A stretch of 64,000 nt of DNA, from contig NZ_JABEND010000007.1 of NCBI RefSeq assembly GCF_013002705.1, positions 124,001 through 188,000 of the forward strand, read 5' to 3'. This document shows, piece by piece, positions 19,756 to 27,990 of this stretch. A model generated the notes under the pieces. It did not search any database. It saw only the letters and a list, made by a program, of their open reading frames with translations, and was not told where the DNA came from. The DNA is from Nakamurella aerolata. GTDB lineage: Bacteria > Actinomycetota > Actinomycetes > Mycobacteriales > Nakamurellaceae. Position numbers and translations under genes: made by a program. Positions within the stretch are counted from its first letter, which is position 1. Every line of letters starts with the position of its first letter.

Positions 19756-20564
19756 GACGATCCGCCGAGGAAGAAGCGCAGATAGCGCCGGTCGGTGTTG
19801 TCCAGATCCAGCAGCACCAAGAAGTCGGCGGTGCCGAACTCGGGGTCGTGCGCCGGCGCGCCGCACACCACGGCGCCGAGCCGCAGATACCCGCGCAGCA
19901 GCGGCGGGATGACGGCCCGAGCGGGCCGCGGTAGCCCGTCGAGCGGCAACGGCCGGTGCGGCACGCAACGCAGTTCCGGCGCCGCCAGGTGCCTGGCAGC
20001 GGCCAGGTCGGCAAAGGCGGCCGCGTTCCCGCCGCCGTCGGCCAGCGAGATGGATGCGCAGCCCAACAGGTAGCGATAGCCGGCGAGGTGCATGTAGCGT
20101 GCGATGCCGCCCCACAGCAGCGAAACCGCTGTGCCACTGCGGTGTTCGGCGGCCACGCAGGACCTGCCGGCCTCGACGGCGCTGGACAGCAGCGGTTCCA
20201 GCGGCGTCAGATCGAACTCGCCGCCGGAGTACAGCCCAGCGCTGCGCGGGTCGGCATCGTTGCTGTGGGCCGGCAACAGCCGGTAGGTGGCGACCGCTTC
20301 CCTACCCGTGGTGTGCAGCGCGCCGCGGTCCGGGTCGGTCTGCTCGTGCCAGACGATCAGATGGTCGCAGTGATCGTCGAACTCATCCGCGTCCAGGAGC
20401 TCGGGCCCCGGCGTGCTGGCACCGAACTCTTCGCTGAAGATCCGATGCCGAAGGTGTTGGGCGGCAGCGACCTCGGTGGCGTCGCCGGCGAGGGTCAATC
20501 GGTAGCGGGCCCGCTGGGGGCTTCGTGGGTCCGGCGCATCAAGCAGCAGCTCGGTGGTGGTCAC
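19752..20564 (-). CDS. GNAT-fold N-acyltransferase, ornithine-lipid (OlsB)-like
   Basis: 270 residues from GTG 20564. The protein matches the OlsB/hemolysin-type acyltransferase group: HLRHRIFSEEFG near the start, DEFDDHCDHLIV, ATYRLLPA, EAGRSCVAAEHRSGTAVSLLWGGIARYM and YLLGCASISL. In characterised members it transfers a 3-hydroxyacyl group from acyl carrier protein to the amino group of ornithine. It is translationally coupled to the PlsC-like gene downstream, which would add the second acyl chain. Mycobacteria have the same pair (Rv3027c-Rv3026c) without known ornithine lipids, so another amine acceptor is possible. Confidence 0.85.
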   Translation of the reverse strand: MTTTELLLDAPDPRSPQRARYRLTLAGDATEVAAAQHLRHRIFSEEFGASTPGPELLDADEFDDHCDHLIVWHEQTDPDRGALHTTGREAVATYRLLPAHSNDADPRSAGLYSGGEFDLTPLEPLLSSAVEAGRSCVAAEHRSGTAVSLLWGGIARYMHLAGYRYLLGCASISLADGGGNAAAFADLAAARHLAAPELRCVPHRPLPLDGLPRPARAVIPPLLRGYLRLGAVVCGAPAHDPEFGTADFLVLLDLDNTDRRYLRFFLGGSS

Positions 20565-20710
20565 GGTGCTGATGCTGGACCCGCAGGGAGCGCTGCCGGC
20601 GTTCGCCGGGTGGAGGCCCGGTGACGTTTAGGTGAAGGCTCGGGGCGGCACCACCGGCGTCGCCGGCGCCTGCCGCTTGCCGGCCCGGCTACCCCGGGTC
20701 CGCAGAGCGT

Positions 20711-20737
20711 TCAGAGCTATTCAGAGGTATTCAGAGG
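20711..20737. repeat. triplicated TATTCAGAG-type unit at the aldehyde dehydrogenase stop
   Basis: TTCAGAG occurs three times at 10-11-bp spacing (GTTCAGAGCTATTCAGAGG then TATTCAGAGGG). The last copy contains the TGA stop of the aldehyde dehydrogenase gene on the minus strand, so the array duplicates the stop-codon neighbourhood. Confidence 0.7.
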
Positions 20738-22227
20738 GCGATCCCCACGTACTTGGTCTCCAGGTACTCGTCGATGCCCTCGGGGCCGCCCTCCCGGCCA
20801 AGGCCGGAGGCCTTGATGCCGCCGAACGGAGCGGCCGGGTTCGACACCACGCCCTGATTGAGGCCGATCATGCCGGACTCCAACGCTTCTGCCACCCGCA
20901 GCGCCCTGCTGACGTCCTGGGTGAACAGATAGCTGACCAAACCGTATTCGGTGTCGTTGGCGAGGGCGATCGCCTGCTCCTCGGTCTCGAAGGTGGTGAT
21001 CGGCGCCACCGGACCGAAGATCTCCTCGCTGAACATCCTGGCGCTGGCCGGCACCGAGGTGAGCACCGTCGGTGGGTAGAAGTAGCCCTCCCCGCCCAGC
21101 GGCTTGCCGCCGGTGGTGACGGTGGCACCGGCCTTGACGGCGTCGTCCACCAGCTCGGTCACCTTGTCGATGGCGGCCTCGTCGATCAGCGGGCCGACCT
21201 GCGACGCCGGGTCGGTGCCAGGGGCGACGGTGAGCGCGCTCATCTTCTCGGTGAGCCGCGCGGCAAACTCCTCGCACACGTCCTTGTGCACGATGAATCG
21301 GTTCGCTGCGGTGCAGGCCTCGCCGATGTTGCGCATCTTGGCGAGCATCGCCCCGGCCACCGCGCGATCCAGATCGGCATCGGCGAAGACGACGAACGGG
21401 GCATTGCCGCCCAGCTCCATCGAGACCTTCAGCACGTTGGTGGCGGATTGCGCGATCAGCCCCTGCCCCACCCCGGTCGAGCCGGTGAAGGTGAGCTTGC
21501 GCAGCCGCGGGTCGGCGATGATCGGCTCGGAAACCGCTGCGGCATTGGAGGTTTGCACCACACCGAGGACACCCGCCGGCAGGCCCACATCGATGAACAG
21601 TTGCGCCAGCGCCAATGTCGACAGCGGCGTCTGCTTGGCCGGTTTCACCACCATGGTGCAGCCGGCTGCGAACGCGGGCGCGAGTTTGCGGGTGCCCATG
21701 GCGAGCGGGAAGTTCCACGGGGTGATCGCGTAGGCCGGCCCGACCGGCTGCTTCATGGTGAGCAGCCGAGTGCCGCCGGACGGGGCGACGGCATACCGGC
21801 CGTCGATCCGCACGGCCTCCTCGGAGAACCAGCGCAGGAACTCCGCCGCATAGCTGACCTCGCCCCTGGCCTCGGCCAGCGGCTTGCCCATCTCCAGGGT
21901 CATCAACAACGCGAACTCGTCCACGCGCGCGGTCAACGCCTCGAACGCTGCCCGCAACAGCTCGCCGCGCTCACGGGGATCGGTTGCGGCCCAAGATTTC
22001 TGCGCGGCCACCGCAGCATCGAGGGCGGCAATGCCGTGGTCGGCGTTGGCATCAGCCACCGAGGTCAGCGCCTTGCCGGTGGCCGGGTTGATCACGTCGA
22101 AACTCGGGCCGGGTTCGACCCATTCGCCGCCGATCAGCAGGCCCTTGGGGACCGAATCGATCAGCTCGGTGATCTGCTGCTCGCTGACTCCGGCTGTTGC
22201 TGACTTTGCCTTTTCGGTGACGGACAT
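20731..22227 (-). CDS. gabD: NAD(P)-dependent succinate-semialdehyde dehydrogenase (aldehyde dehydrogenase family)
   Basis: 498 residues from ATG 22227 with GGGAG 8-9 nt upstream. The aldehyde dehydrogenase core is complete: [10 protein letters not shown] nucleotide-binding segment, FTGSTGVGQ, general base E271 (MELGGNAPF), catalytic thiol C305 ([10 protein letters not shown]), and [10 protein letters not shown]. The succinate-semialdehyde class is suggested by overall likeness and by [19 protein letters not shown] near the end. It would oxidise succinate semialdehyde to succinate. This fits with the 2-oxoglutarate-handling enzyme at 32.7 kb, although other aldehydes cannot be excluded. The gene sits between the GNAT and etf genes, where mycobacteria have none, so it is an insertion relative to that order. 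Confidence 0.9.
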   Translation of the reverse strand: MSVTEKAKSATAGVSEQQITELIDSVPKGLLIGGEWVEPGPSFDVINPATGKALTSVADANADHGIAALDAAVAAQKSWAATDPRERGELLRAAFEALTARVDEFALLMTLEMGKPLAEARGEVSYAAEFLRWFSEEAVRIDGRYAVAPSGGTRLLTMKQPVGPAYAITPWNFPLAMGTRKLAPAFAAGCTMVVKPAKQTPLSTLALAQLFIDVGLPAGVLGVVQTSNAAAVSEPIIADPRLRKLTFTGSTGVGQGLIAQSATNVLKVSMELGGNAPFVVFADADLDRAVAGAMLAKMRNIGEACTAANRFIVHKDVCEEFAARLTEKMSALTVAPGTDPASQVGPLIDEAAIDKVTELVDDAVKAGATVTTGGKPLGGEGYFYPPTVLTSVPASARMFSEEIFGPVAPITTFETEEQAIALANDTEYGLVSYLFTQDVSRALRVAEALESGMIGLNQGVVSNPAAPFGGIKASGLGREGGPEGIDEYLETKYVGIAL

Positions 22228-22416
22228 CGGCTGCTCCCGCTGGTTGAGCGCTGTGCTGACGTGCCAGCTCCGCGCTGGTGACGAGGGTGTTCCCCGGTTT
22301 GCGCTCAACGGTACTTTCCGGCGCGCCCCTGCGATGCGCGGGGCCGAGCGCTGCTGCGGGTGCCGTGAGGTGAAACACCACGCCGAATTTCGCGGCGGTT
22401 TTGTGCTCGGCGCACA
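22228..22416. other. intergenic segment before the aldehyde dehydrogenase gene
   Basis: Together with the hairpin at 22417-22465 this makes up a 303-bp gap. Apart from the GGGAG ribosome-binding site of the dehydrogenase at its left end, I see no operator or small gene here. Confidence 0.3.
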
Positions 22417-22465
22417 CCCGCACCCCCGGCCGGACGCGCGGTGCGCGTCCGGCCGGGGGTGCGGG
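22417..22465 (-). terminator. 23-bp perfect hairpin downstream of etfA
   Basis: Arms at 22417-22439 and 22443-22465 pair perfectly over 23 bp with a 3-nt loop (GGT), about 65 bp after the etfA stop. No T-tract follows on the minus strand, but such long GC stems act as terminators in actinobacteria. It could serve both directions. Confidence 0.65.
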
Positions 22466-22530
22466 CGGCAGTGCAAACGGACGGCGGTGCCGACGGCCCG
22501 CTCAGCGGGCGACGGCCAGCAGCGGGCGGA

Positions 22531-23499
22531 TCAGCCCTTGCGCGAGCTGACCTCCTGGGTCAGCTGCGGGGCGACGTCGAACAGGTCACCGACAACACCG
22601 AAGTCGGCGATCTCGAAGATCGGCGCGTCCGGATCCTTGTTCACCGCGACGATGCTCTTGGAGGTCTGCATGCCGGCGCGGTGTTGGATGGCACCGGAGA
22701 TGCCCAGCGCGATGTACAGCTGCGGCGACACCGTCGTCCCGGTCTGCCCGACCTGGAACTGGTGTGGGTAGTAGCCGGAGTCGACAGCGGCGCGCGAGGC
22801 ACCGACGGCGGCACCGAGGGCGTCGGCAAGCTGTTCGACGACGCTGAACTTGTCGGCGCTGCCGACGCCGCGGCCACCGGACACCACGGTCTGCGCCGCG
22901 GCCAGGTCGGGGCGGTCGCCGGCCGGTTCGGTATGCACCGCCGTCACGGTGGTGGCGGTGGCGGGGTCGACGGTGAACTGCACGGGAACCTGCTCCCCCG
23001 CTCCGGCCACCGGCTCGGCGGTGACGGCGCCCGCTCGCACCGTGATCACCGGAATGCCCTGCGTCACTTGGGATGTCACGACGTAGCTGCCGCCGAAGAC
23101 GGACAGCGTGGCGACCACGGATTCGTCCAGGTCGACAGCATCGGCGATCACCCCGGAATCCAGCCGGATGGCGAGCCGACCGGCGATGTCGCGGCCGTCG
23201 ACGGTGTTCGGCAACAGCACCGCCGCGACCTCTCCGGCACCGCCGGCGGCTTCGACGGCGGCTTGCAGGGCCGCCACCTGGGGGGTGACGGCGTAGCTGT
23301 CGGCATCGGGTGATTCGGCGACGAAGATCTTCTCGGCGCCGGCGGCGGCCAGCTCACCGGCCAGCGCCGCGGCGGCACCGGGAGCACCGACCACGACGGC
23401 GGCCGGGGTGCCGACCCTGCGGGCAGCGGTCAGCAGCTCGCCGGTGACGGGTCGCAACGCCCCGTCGGCGTGCTCGGCAAGAACCAGAACTGTTGGCAT
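22531..23499 (-). CDS. etfA: electron transfer flavoprotein alpha subunit
   Basis: 322 residues. Forms a heterodimer with EtfB that carries electrons from acyl-CoA and other dehydrogenases to the respiratory chain. The C-terminal FAD-binding domain is intact: [40 protein letters not shown], and [20 protein letters not shown]. The N-terminal half is the variable Rossmann-like domain ([10 protein letters not shown]). It follows etfB by 87 bp on the same strand, in the mycobacterial fixA-fixB order (Rv3029c-Rv3028c). A long hairpin after the stop marks the likely operon end. Confidence 0.97.
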   Translation of the reverse strand: MPTVLVLAEHADGALRPVTGELLTAARRVGTPAAVVVGAPGAAAALAGELAAAGAEKIFVAESPDADSYAVTPQVAALQAAVEAAGGAGEVAAVLLPNTVDGRDIAGRLAIRLDSGVIADAVDLDESVVATLSVFGGSYVVTSQVTQGIPVITVRAGAVTAEPVAGAGEQVPVQFTVDPATATTVTAVHTEPAGDRPDLAAAQTVVSGGRGVGSADKFSVVEQLADALGAAVGASRAAVDSGYYPHQFQVGQTGTTVSPQLYIALGISGAIQHRAGMQTSKSIVAVNKDPDAPIFEIADFGVVGDLFDVAPQLTQEVSSRKG

Positions 23500-23586
23500 A
23501 GTTGTTGTCTCCTCAACGATGTGGAAGCGGAGGGCTTTTTCGAAGGCTCGGCGGTTTCGCGACTACCGGGGTGGACCGGGCGCGGG

Positions 23587-24357
23587 TCAGATCAGCCGCT
23601 CGGTGGCGAGGAACTCGGCCACCTTCGCGCCGGCGGTCCCGTCGTCGGTGATCTTCTGGCCGGCCTCGCGGGGCGGCTTCGGTGCGGAACTGACCACCCT
23701 GGACGCCGCATTCGCCCCGCCGGTGTTCGACAGCCCGAGGTCGGCGGCGCTGAGCGTCTGCACCGGCTTCTTCTTGGCCGCCATGATGCCCTTGAAGTTC
23801 GGATAGCGCGGGTCGGCGATCTTCTCCGACACGCTGACCAGCGCCGGCAACGGCGCGGTGACCTCGGCGTACCCGCCGTCGATCAGCTTCTCGGCGGACA
23901 GCGTCGTCCCGTCCACCGTGACCTTGCGGGCCGAGGTGACCTGCGGCAGGCCGAGCCGCTCGGCCAGCATCGCGGGCACCGTACCGGTCATCCCGTCCGA
24001 CGCCTCGTTACCGGTGATCACCAGGTCGAACCCGACGGTGCGCAGCGCCGCGGCCAGCGCCGCCGACGTCTGCCAGGCGTCGGAGCCGGCCAGCGCGTCG
24101 TCCACCAGATGCACGGCCTTGTCGGCGCCCATCGCCAGTGCCTTGCGCAGCGCCTCGGTGGCGCGCTGCGGGCCCATGGTGACAACGGTCACCTCGCCGC
24201 CGTGCTGCTCGGCGAGTTGCAGCGCCACCTCGACGCCACGGGAGTCGATCTCGTCGATGACGGCCTCGCCGGCGTCACGGTCGAGGGTGCCGTCGTCCTT
24301 CAAGCGGCGCTCGGCGTAGGTATCGGGGACCTGCTTGACCAGAACGGCGATATTCAT
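23587..24357 (-). CDS. etfB: electron transfer flavoprotein beta subunit
   Basis: 256 residues from ATG 24357, where family similarity begins (MNIAVLVKQVPDT). ATGs at 24369 and further upstream are in frame but not conserved. Visible family elements are DRDAGEAVIDEIDSRGVEVALQLAE, VTMGPQRATEALRKALAMGAD and FDLVITGNEASDGMTGTVPAMLAE. The C-terminal ADPRYPNFKGIMAAKKKP is the EtfB recognition-loop region that contacts dehydrogenases, in its usual LPNFK-like form. First gene of etfB-etfA. An extended inverted repeat lies about 75 bp upstream. Confidence 0.96.
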   Translation of the reverse strand: MNIAVLVKQVPDTYAERRLKDDGTLDRDAGEAVIDEIDSRGVEVALQLAEQHGGEVTVVTMGPQRATEALRKALAMGADKAVHLVDDALAGSDAWQTSAALAAALRTVGFDLVITGNEASDGMTGTVPAMLAERLGLPQVTSARKVTVDGTTLSAEKLIDGGYAEVTAPLPALVSVSEKIADPRYPNFKGIMAAKKKPVQTLSAADLGLSNTGGANAASRVVSSAPKPPREAGQKITDDGTAGAKVAEFLATERLI

Positions 24358-24429
24358 GCCTGGCTTCATCCTCTCTGCGCTCTCCGGGGGTTCCCGGAGT
24401 GGGTGCGCTACCACCACATCATCACAAGG

Positions 24430-24471
24430 GGTGTCGGTCGATAAGTTACTGGTGAGTAACTTACCGACACC
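24430..24471. promoter_or_regulatory. extended inverted repeat upstream of etfB (probable TetR-type operator)
   Basis: Nested dyads: GGTGTCGGT (24430-24438) pairs with ACCGACACC (24463-24471), and inside them the 20-bp palindrome AAGTTACTGGTGAGTAACTT (24443-24462) has 8-bp arms around GGTG; four bases (CGAT) bulge on the left. The TTACT...AGTAA core is typical of TetR-family operators in actinobacterial fatty-acid and etf regulation. It could also form a terminator for the response-regulator gene. Confidence 0.6.
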
Positions 24472-24486
24472 TAGCTTACCGTCGGC

Positions 24487-25095
24487 TCAGAGCCAGCCGT
24501 ACGAGCGGGCTTGCCTGGCAGCTTCGGCCCTGGTTCTGGTGTTGGTCTTGCCGATCGCCGACGACAGGTAGTTGCGCACGGTCCCGTCGGACAGATGCAG
24601 CGCCTTGGCGATGTCGGCCACCGTCCCGCCCGCCTCGGCGGCCCGCAATACCTCGCCCTCCCGCTCGGTCAGCGGCGAGTCGCCGGCCAGCAGGCTGGCG
24701 GAGGCCAGCGCCGGATCAAGCACCCGCAACCCGGCGTGCACCCGCCGCACCGCGTCGGCAAGCTCGCGCGCCGGAGTGTCCTTGACGACGAAACCCGCTG
24801 CGCCGGCTTGCAATCCGCGGCGCAGGTAGCCGGGACGCCCGAAGGTGGTGACCACCAGCACCCGGACAGCCGGCGCCTGCTCGGTCAGCTGTGCGGTGGC
24901 GGCCAGCCCGTCCAGCACCGGCATCTCGACGTCCATCAACACCACGTCGGGTTGCAGCGAGCGGGCGGCGGCCACCGCGGCCCGGCCGTCGCCGACCTCG
25001 CCGACCACCTCGAGATCCGGCTCCAGCCGAAGCAGCGCGGCGAGCGCACCGCGGACCAACGCCTGATCGTCGGCCAGCAGCACCCTGATGCTCAC
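24487..25095 (-). CDS. NarL/FixJ-family response regulator
   Basis: 202 residues from GTG 25095, overlapping the kinase stop by GTGA. Receiver domain: acidic LLADDQ at the start, phosphoacceptor D55 in VVLMDVEMPVLDG, switch Thr in VVTTFGR, and conserved K in FVVKDTPARELADAV. The C-terminal LuxR-type helix-turn-helix (LTEREGEVLRAAEAGGTVADIAKALHLSDGTVRNYLSS) binds DNA. It is cotranscribed with the DesK-like kinase and, further upstream, the ABC transporter; the palindrome at 29070-29089 is its most likely target. Confidence 0.95.
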   Translation of the reverse strand: MSIRVLLADDQALVRGALAALLRLEPDLEVVGEVGDGRAAVAAARSLQPDVVLMDVEMPVLDGLAATAQLTEQAPAVRVLVVTTFGRPGYLRRGLQAGAAGFVVKDTPARELADAVRRVHAGLRVLDPALASASLLAGDSPLTEREGEVLRAAEAGGTVADIAKALHLSDGTVRNYLSSAIGKTNTRTRAEAARQARSYGWL

Positions 25096-26744
25096 CGGGC
25101 ACCGCCGCCGGCGCCGCGATCGGCGGCGCGATCCGATACCGGCTGCCGCGCGGGTGTGCCCTGGCCGGTGGATGCGGTTGCGGCCCTTGGTGTCCGCCCC
25201 CGGACGGCCGGGACGGCCACCAGCGGTGCCAGCGCTCCGCCAAACGGTTCGCCCGACGGTTCGACTGCCGCCGTGACGGGCGTCTCGACGGGCGGCTCGG
25301 CGGGCCGCCCGGTGAGCGGAGCGGCAGCGGCCGGGTCGGCAGGCGGCCCTGTGGTTGGCAGGACGGTGACGGTGAGCTCGAAGCCGGGGCGCAGCCGCCG
25401 GGTGACGACGGTGGCGCCGACGGCAGCGGCTCGCTCGCGCAGGCTGCGTAGGCCGTGCCCGCCGTCGGCGGCCCCGGCCGCCGCGGTATCCGACCGGCCC
25501 GCAGCAGCGTCGGCGAAGACGCCGGCGTTGGCGTCCGCCGCACCGAAACCGTTGTCCCGCACGGTGATCGCCGTCTCGGTGATCCTGATGCTGCACCGGG
25601 TGGCGGCGGAGTGCCGCAGCACGTTGGTGATCGCCTCGCGGACGGTCCAGGCGAACAGCTCGCGCAGATCGTCAGGCACATCGCCGAGCGCTGAGGGCAG
25701 CTCGGCGCGGATGCCGGCGGCGTCCAGCGCGTTCCTCGCCCCGATCAACTCGGTGTTCAGCGAAATCTCGCGGTAGCCCTCTACCGCGCCCCGCACGTCA
25801 CTGAGCGCCTGCCGAGACAGGCGTTCCAGGTCGCCGACCTCGCGCCGCGCGGCCGCCGGGTCGAGGTCGAACAGCCGGCCGGCCAACTCCGCCTTGACCG
25901 TCATCACGGTGAGCGAGTGACCGAGCAGATCATGCAGATCCCGCGCGAACCTCGCCCGCTCGTCGGCCACCATCAGTTGGGCGTTCCGCTCCCGTTCGCG
26001 CTGCAGTTCCCGCTGCCGGCGAGCACCCGAGATGCCAAGCAGCGCACCGAGAAACCCGAACCCGAGACCGAACAAAGAGCCGGTGTCCTCGACCCAGCCG
26101 GACACGTGCAGCTGCAGAATCCAGTAACCGGCTCCCGCCATCGCGGCACAGCACCCCGCGGCCCACAGCGGCAGCGTCCAGACCGCGCTGATCGCCACGA
26201 AGAACACCGCAGGGAACCCGTCCTGCCCGGCCACCAGCACCAGCCCGGCGGCGACCGCACCCAGCGCCGCGAACCTGGCCAGCCCGGCCACGTTCGGCCA
26301 CGTCCGCAGCGGCCACCGGACCCGAACCATCACCGCCCGCTGCAGCACCAGGTGCGCGACGTACAGGGCACCGAACAGTGCCACCAGCACGGATCCGGTC
26401 AGCGCCGCGGCGAACGACCGGTGGAACCACAGCGACGCCACCGGCTGGACCAACCAGAACAGCCAGATGCAGCTCCAGAACAACGAGATCAACAGCCCGG
26501 ACCGGTCGGTGTGCCTTGTGCTGCCGCCGCCTGGGTCGCCGCCTGGGTGGGCACCGGAGCGGCTGTCGGAGCCTGCGGGAGTTTCACCGCTGACGGCGCC
26601 GCTGGTCTCGCGCGCATCGCTCCGCTGCCGGAGCTGAGGTGCCGGTACCCACGCTGCCGGCCGCCGACCTGCCGCGGTGCCCAGCATCGCGCGCCACCCG
26701 GTCAGGGCGCGGCGCACCACCTCGGCAGTTTTCATAGCACCCAT
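25092..26744 (-). CDS. DesK-type membrane sensor histidine kinase
   Basis: 550 residues from ATG 26744, which has GGAG only 3-4 nt upstream; the ATG of MKTAEV at 26735 is an alternative start. Residues 1-80 are cytoplasmic and disordered. Five to six membrane helices lie between residues 82 and 245. A short coiled coil (ARRQRELQRERERNAQL) leads into a HisKA_3 domain with H271 in ARDLHDLLGHSLTV, then a HATPase with VREAITNVLRHS (N box), ITVRDNGFGA (G1) and GGHGLRSLRERA (G2). The last 90 residues are a Pro/Ala linker without a fold. No large extracytoplasmic domain is present, so it probably senses the membrane or the neighbouring transporter, like DesK or LiaS. Confidence 0.93.
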   Translation of the reverse strand: MGAMKTAEVVRRALTGWRAMLGTAAGRRPAAWVPAPQLRQRSDARETSGAVSGETPAGSDSRSGAHPGGDPGGGSTRHTDRSGLLISLFWSCIWLFWLVQPVASLWFHRSFAAALTGSVLVALFGALYVAHLVLQRAVMVRVRWPLRTWPNVAGLARFAALGAVAAGLVLVAGQDGFPAVFFVAISAVWTLPLWAAGCCAAMAGAGYWILQLHVSGWVEDTGSLFGLGFGFLGALLGISGARRQRELQRERERNAQLMVADERARFARDLHDLLGHSLTVMTVKAELAGRLFDLDPAAARREVGDLERLSRQALSDVRGAVEGYREISLNTELIGARNALDAAGIRAELPSALGDVPDDLRELFAWTVREAITNVLRHSAATRCSIRITETAITVRDNGFGAADANAGVFADAAAGRSDTAAAGAADGGHGLRSLRERAAAVGATVVTRRLRPGFELTVTVLPTTGPPADPAAAAPLTGRPAEPPVETPVTAAVEPSGEPFGGALAPLVAVPAVRGRTPRAATASTGQGTPARQPVSDRAADRGAGGGAR

Positions 26745-26947
26745 ATTCTCCTACCGTCGGACCGGTCCTCGGTCGGCGTCGGGCTTCGGTGCACGGTCAG
26801 CCAGTCCCATCCATCCGCGGGCCCGCGGGAAGAATCGGCGTCTCGATCGGCATCTGCCCAGGTCGGATTCCGCAAGCATCGATCCAGGCACCTATTTTTC
26901 TCGCGACGGTTTGTTCTCGCGACGGTCCGAAGCGTTTGCGCCGCAGC

Positions 26948-27005
26948 GCCAGCGGGCTCGGTGCCAGCAGGCTCGGTGCCCTGACTCACTGCCAGCAGGC
27001 TCACT
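26948..27005. repeat. about 15-bp degenerate tandem repeats between kinase and permease genes
   Basis: GCCAGC(G/A)GGCTCGGT occurs twice in a row (26948-26977), then after a 13-bp spacer GCCAGCAGGCTCACT (26991-27005). They lie just past the permease stop, in a 281-bp gap that otherwise contains only the kinase ribosome-binding site. Confidence 0.6.
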
Positions 27006-27025
27006 GCCACCGGACCCGACTGCCG

Positions 27026-27841
27026 TCACACCCGCTTGGTGTCCCTACGGAACAGCAGTACCGCCGCACCGACGAAGATCACGGCCCAGGCGCCGATGTT
27101 CAGCAGCCAGATGCCGAGGTGGTCCCAACCCAACACCGGTGCGTGGGCGAGCCCGGTAACGCCGTACATCGGCGTGAGCCTGGCGAACAGATCGAAGCCG
27201 GTGCTGAACACCGTCTGCGGAATGAACACGCCGCCGGCAAAGGCCAGCAGGGTCAACGCCATCCCCATCACCTGCATGGCGTTCTCGGCCGGCAGCAGGA
27301 AGCCCACCATCAATCCGAAGGCGGCCATCAGCATCGAGCCGAGCCAACCGAGCAGGAACGACTCGACCCAGGCCGAGGCGCTCATCTGCGCCCCGGTCGC
27401 GGCCGCGATCGCGTACACCAGGCCCATCGAGACCAGTCCCATCACCATCGCCACCAAGATTTTGCTGACGATGTAGGCGGTGCCCGACAGCGGCGTGATC
27501 CGCAGCTGACGCGACCAACCCTGGGATCGCTCGACCGAGACGCCGGACGACACCGACGCGGTCGACACCATCGCGGCGTAGACACCCAGGGAGATCGCCA
27601 CGAAGGCGGCGGTGTTGCCGCCACCGGCATCGAAACTCTGGGATCTGAAGACGAAGTAGAACACCACCGGCATCAGGACGGCGAAGATCATCGAGCGTCG
27701 GTTGCGCAGCAACCGGCGCAGCTCGATGGCCAGCATGGTGGCGTTGAAACCGCCAAGCCGTGGAGCGTTGCGGCTGCTGATTCCGGGCGGGGCGGCGGCC
27801 GGGACCGTTGCCGCCCCGCCGTCAATCGTGGTGTGCGCCAT
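27026..27841 (-). CDS. ABC-2 type transporter permease
   Basis: 271 residues with six hydrophobic segments: residues about 50-70 (FAVLMPVVFYFVF), 80-100, 125-150, 160-185, 190-215 and 245-262. The fold and SERSQGW-like SVERSQGWSRQLRITPLSG after the second helix are typical of DrrB/YvfS-type permeases. It pairs with the ATPase gene upstream, from which a 149-bp gap with a 28-bp tandem repeat separates it. It is followed by a two-component system on the same strand, the classic arrangement for export of membrane-active compounds or lipids. Substrate unknown. Confidence 0.92.
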   Translation of the reverse strand: MAHTTIDGGAATVPAAAPPGISSRNAPRLGGFNATMLAIELRRLLRNRRSMIFAVLMPVVFYFVFRSQSFDAGGGNTAAFVAISLGVYAAMVSTASVSSGVSVERSQGWSRQLRITPLSGTAYIVSKILVAMVMGLVSMGLVYAIAAATGAQMSASAWVESFLLGWLGSMLMAAFGLMVGFLLPAENAMQVMGMALTLLAFAGGVFIPQTVFSTGFDLFARLTPMYGVTGLAHAPVLGWDHLGIWLLNIGAWAVIFVGAAVLLFRRDTKRV

Positions 27842-27906
27842 GGATTTTGCCTTTCTGGAAGCTGAGCTGGGTCGGGACTGCTTGAACGGGTGGATTTGGG
27901 CCAGGC

Positions 27907-27970
27907 CGGCTGGACGGGGTGACTCGGGTGCGGACGGCTGGACGGGGTGACTCGGGTGCGGACGGCTGGG
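27907..27970. repeat. 28-bp tandem repeat (2.3 copies) between ABC ATPase and permease genes
   Basis: Two exact 28-bp copies at 27907-27934 and 27935-27962, beginning CGGCTGGACGGGGTGACTCG, followed by a partial third copy to 27970. Identity of the copies suggests recent expansion. It lies inside the operon, between coding regions. Confidence 0.9.
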
Positions 27971-27990
27971 CAGGGGACGGGTCGGCCCGC

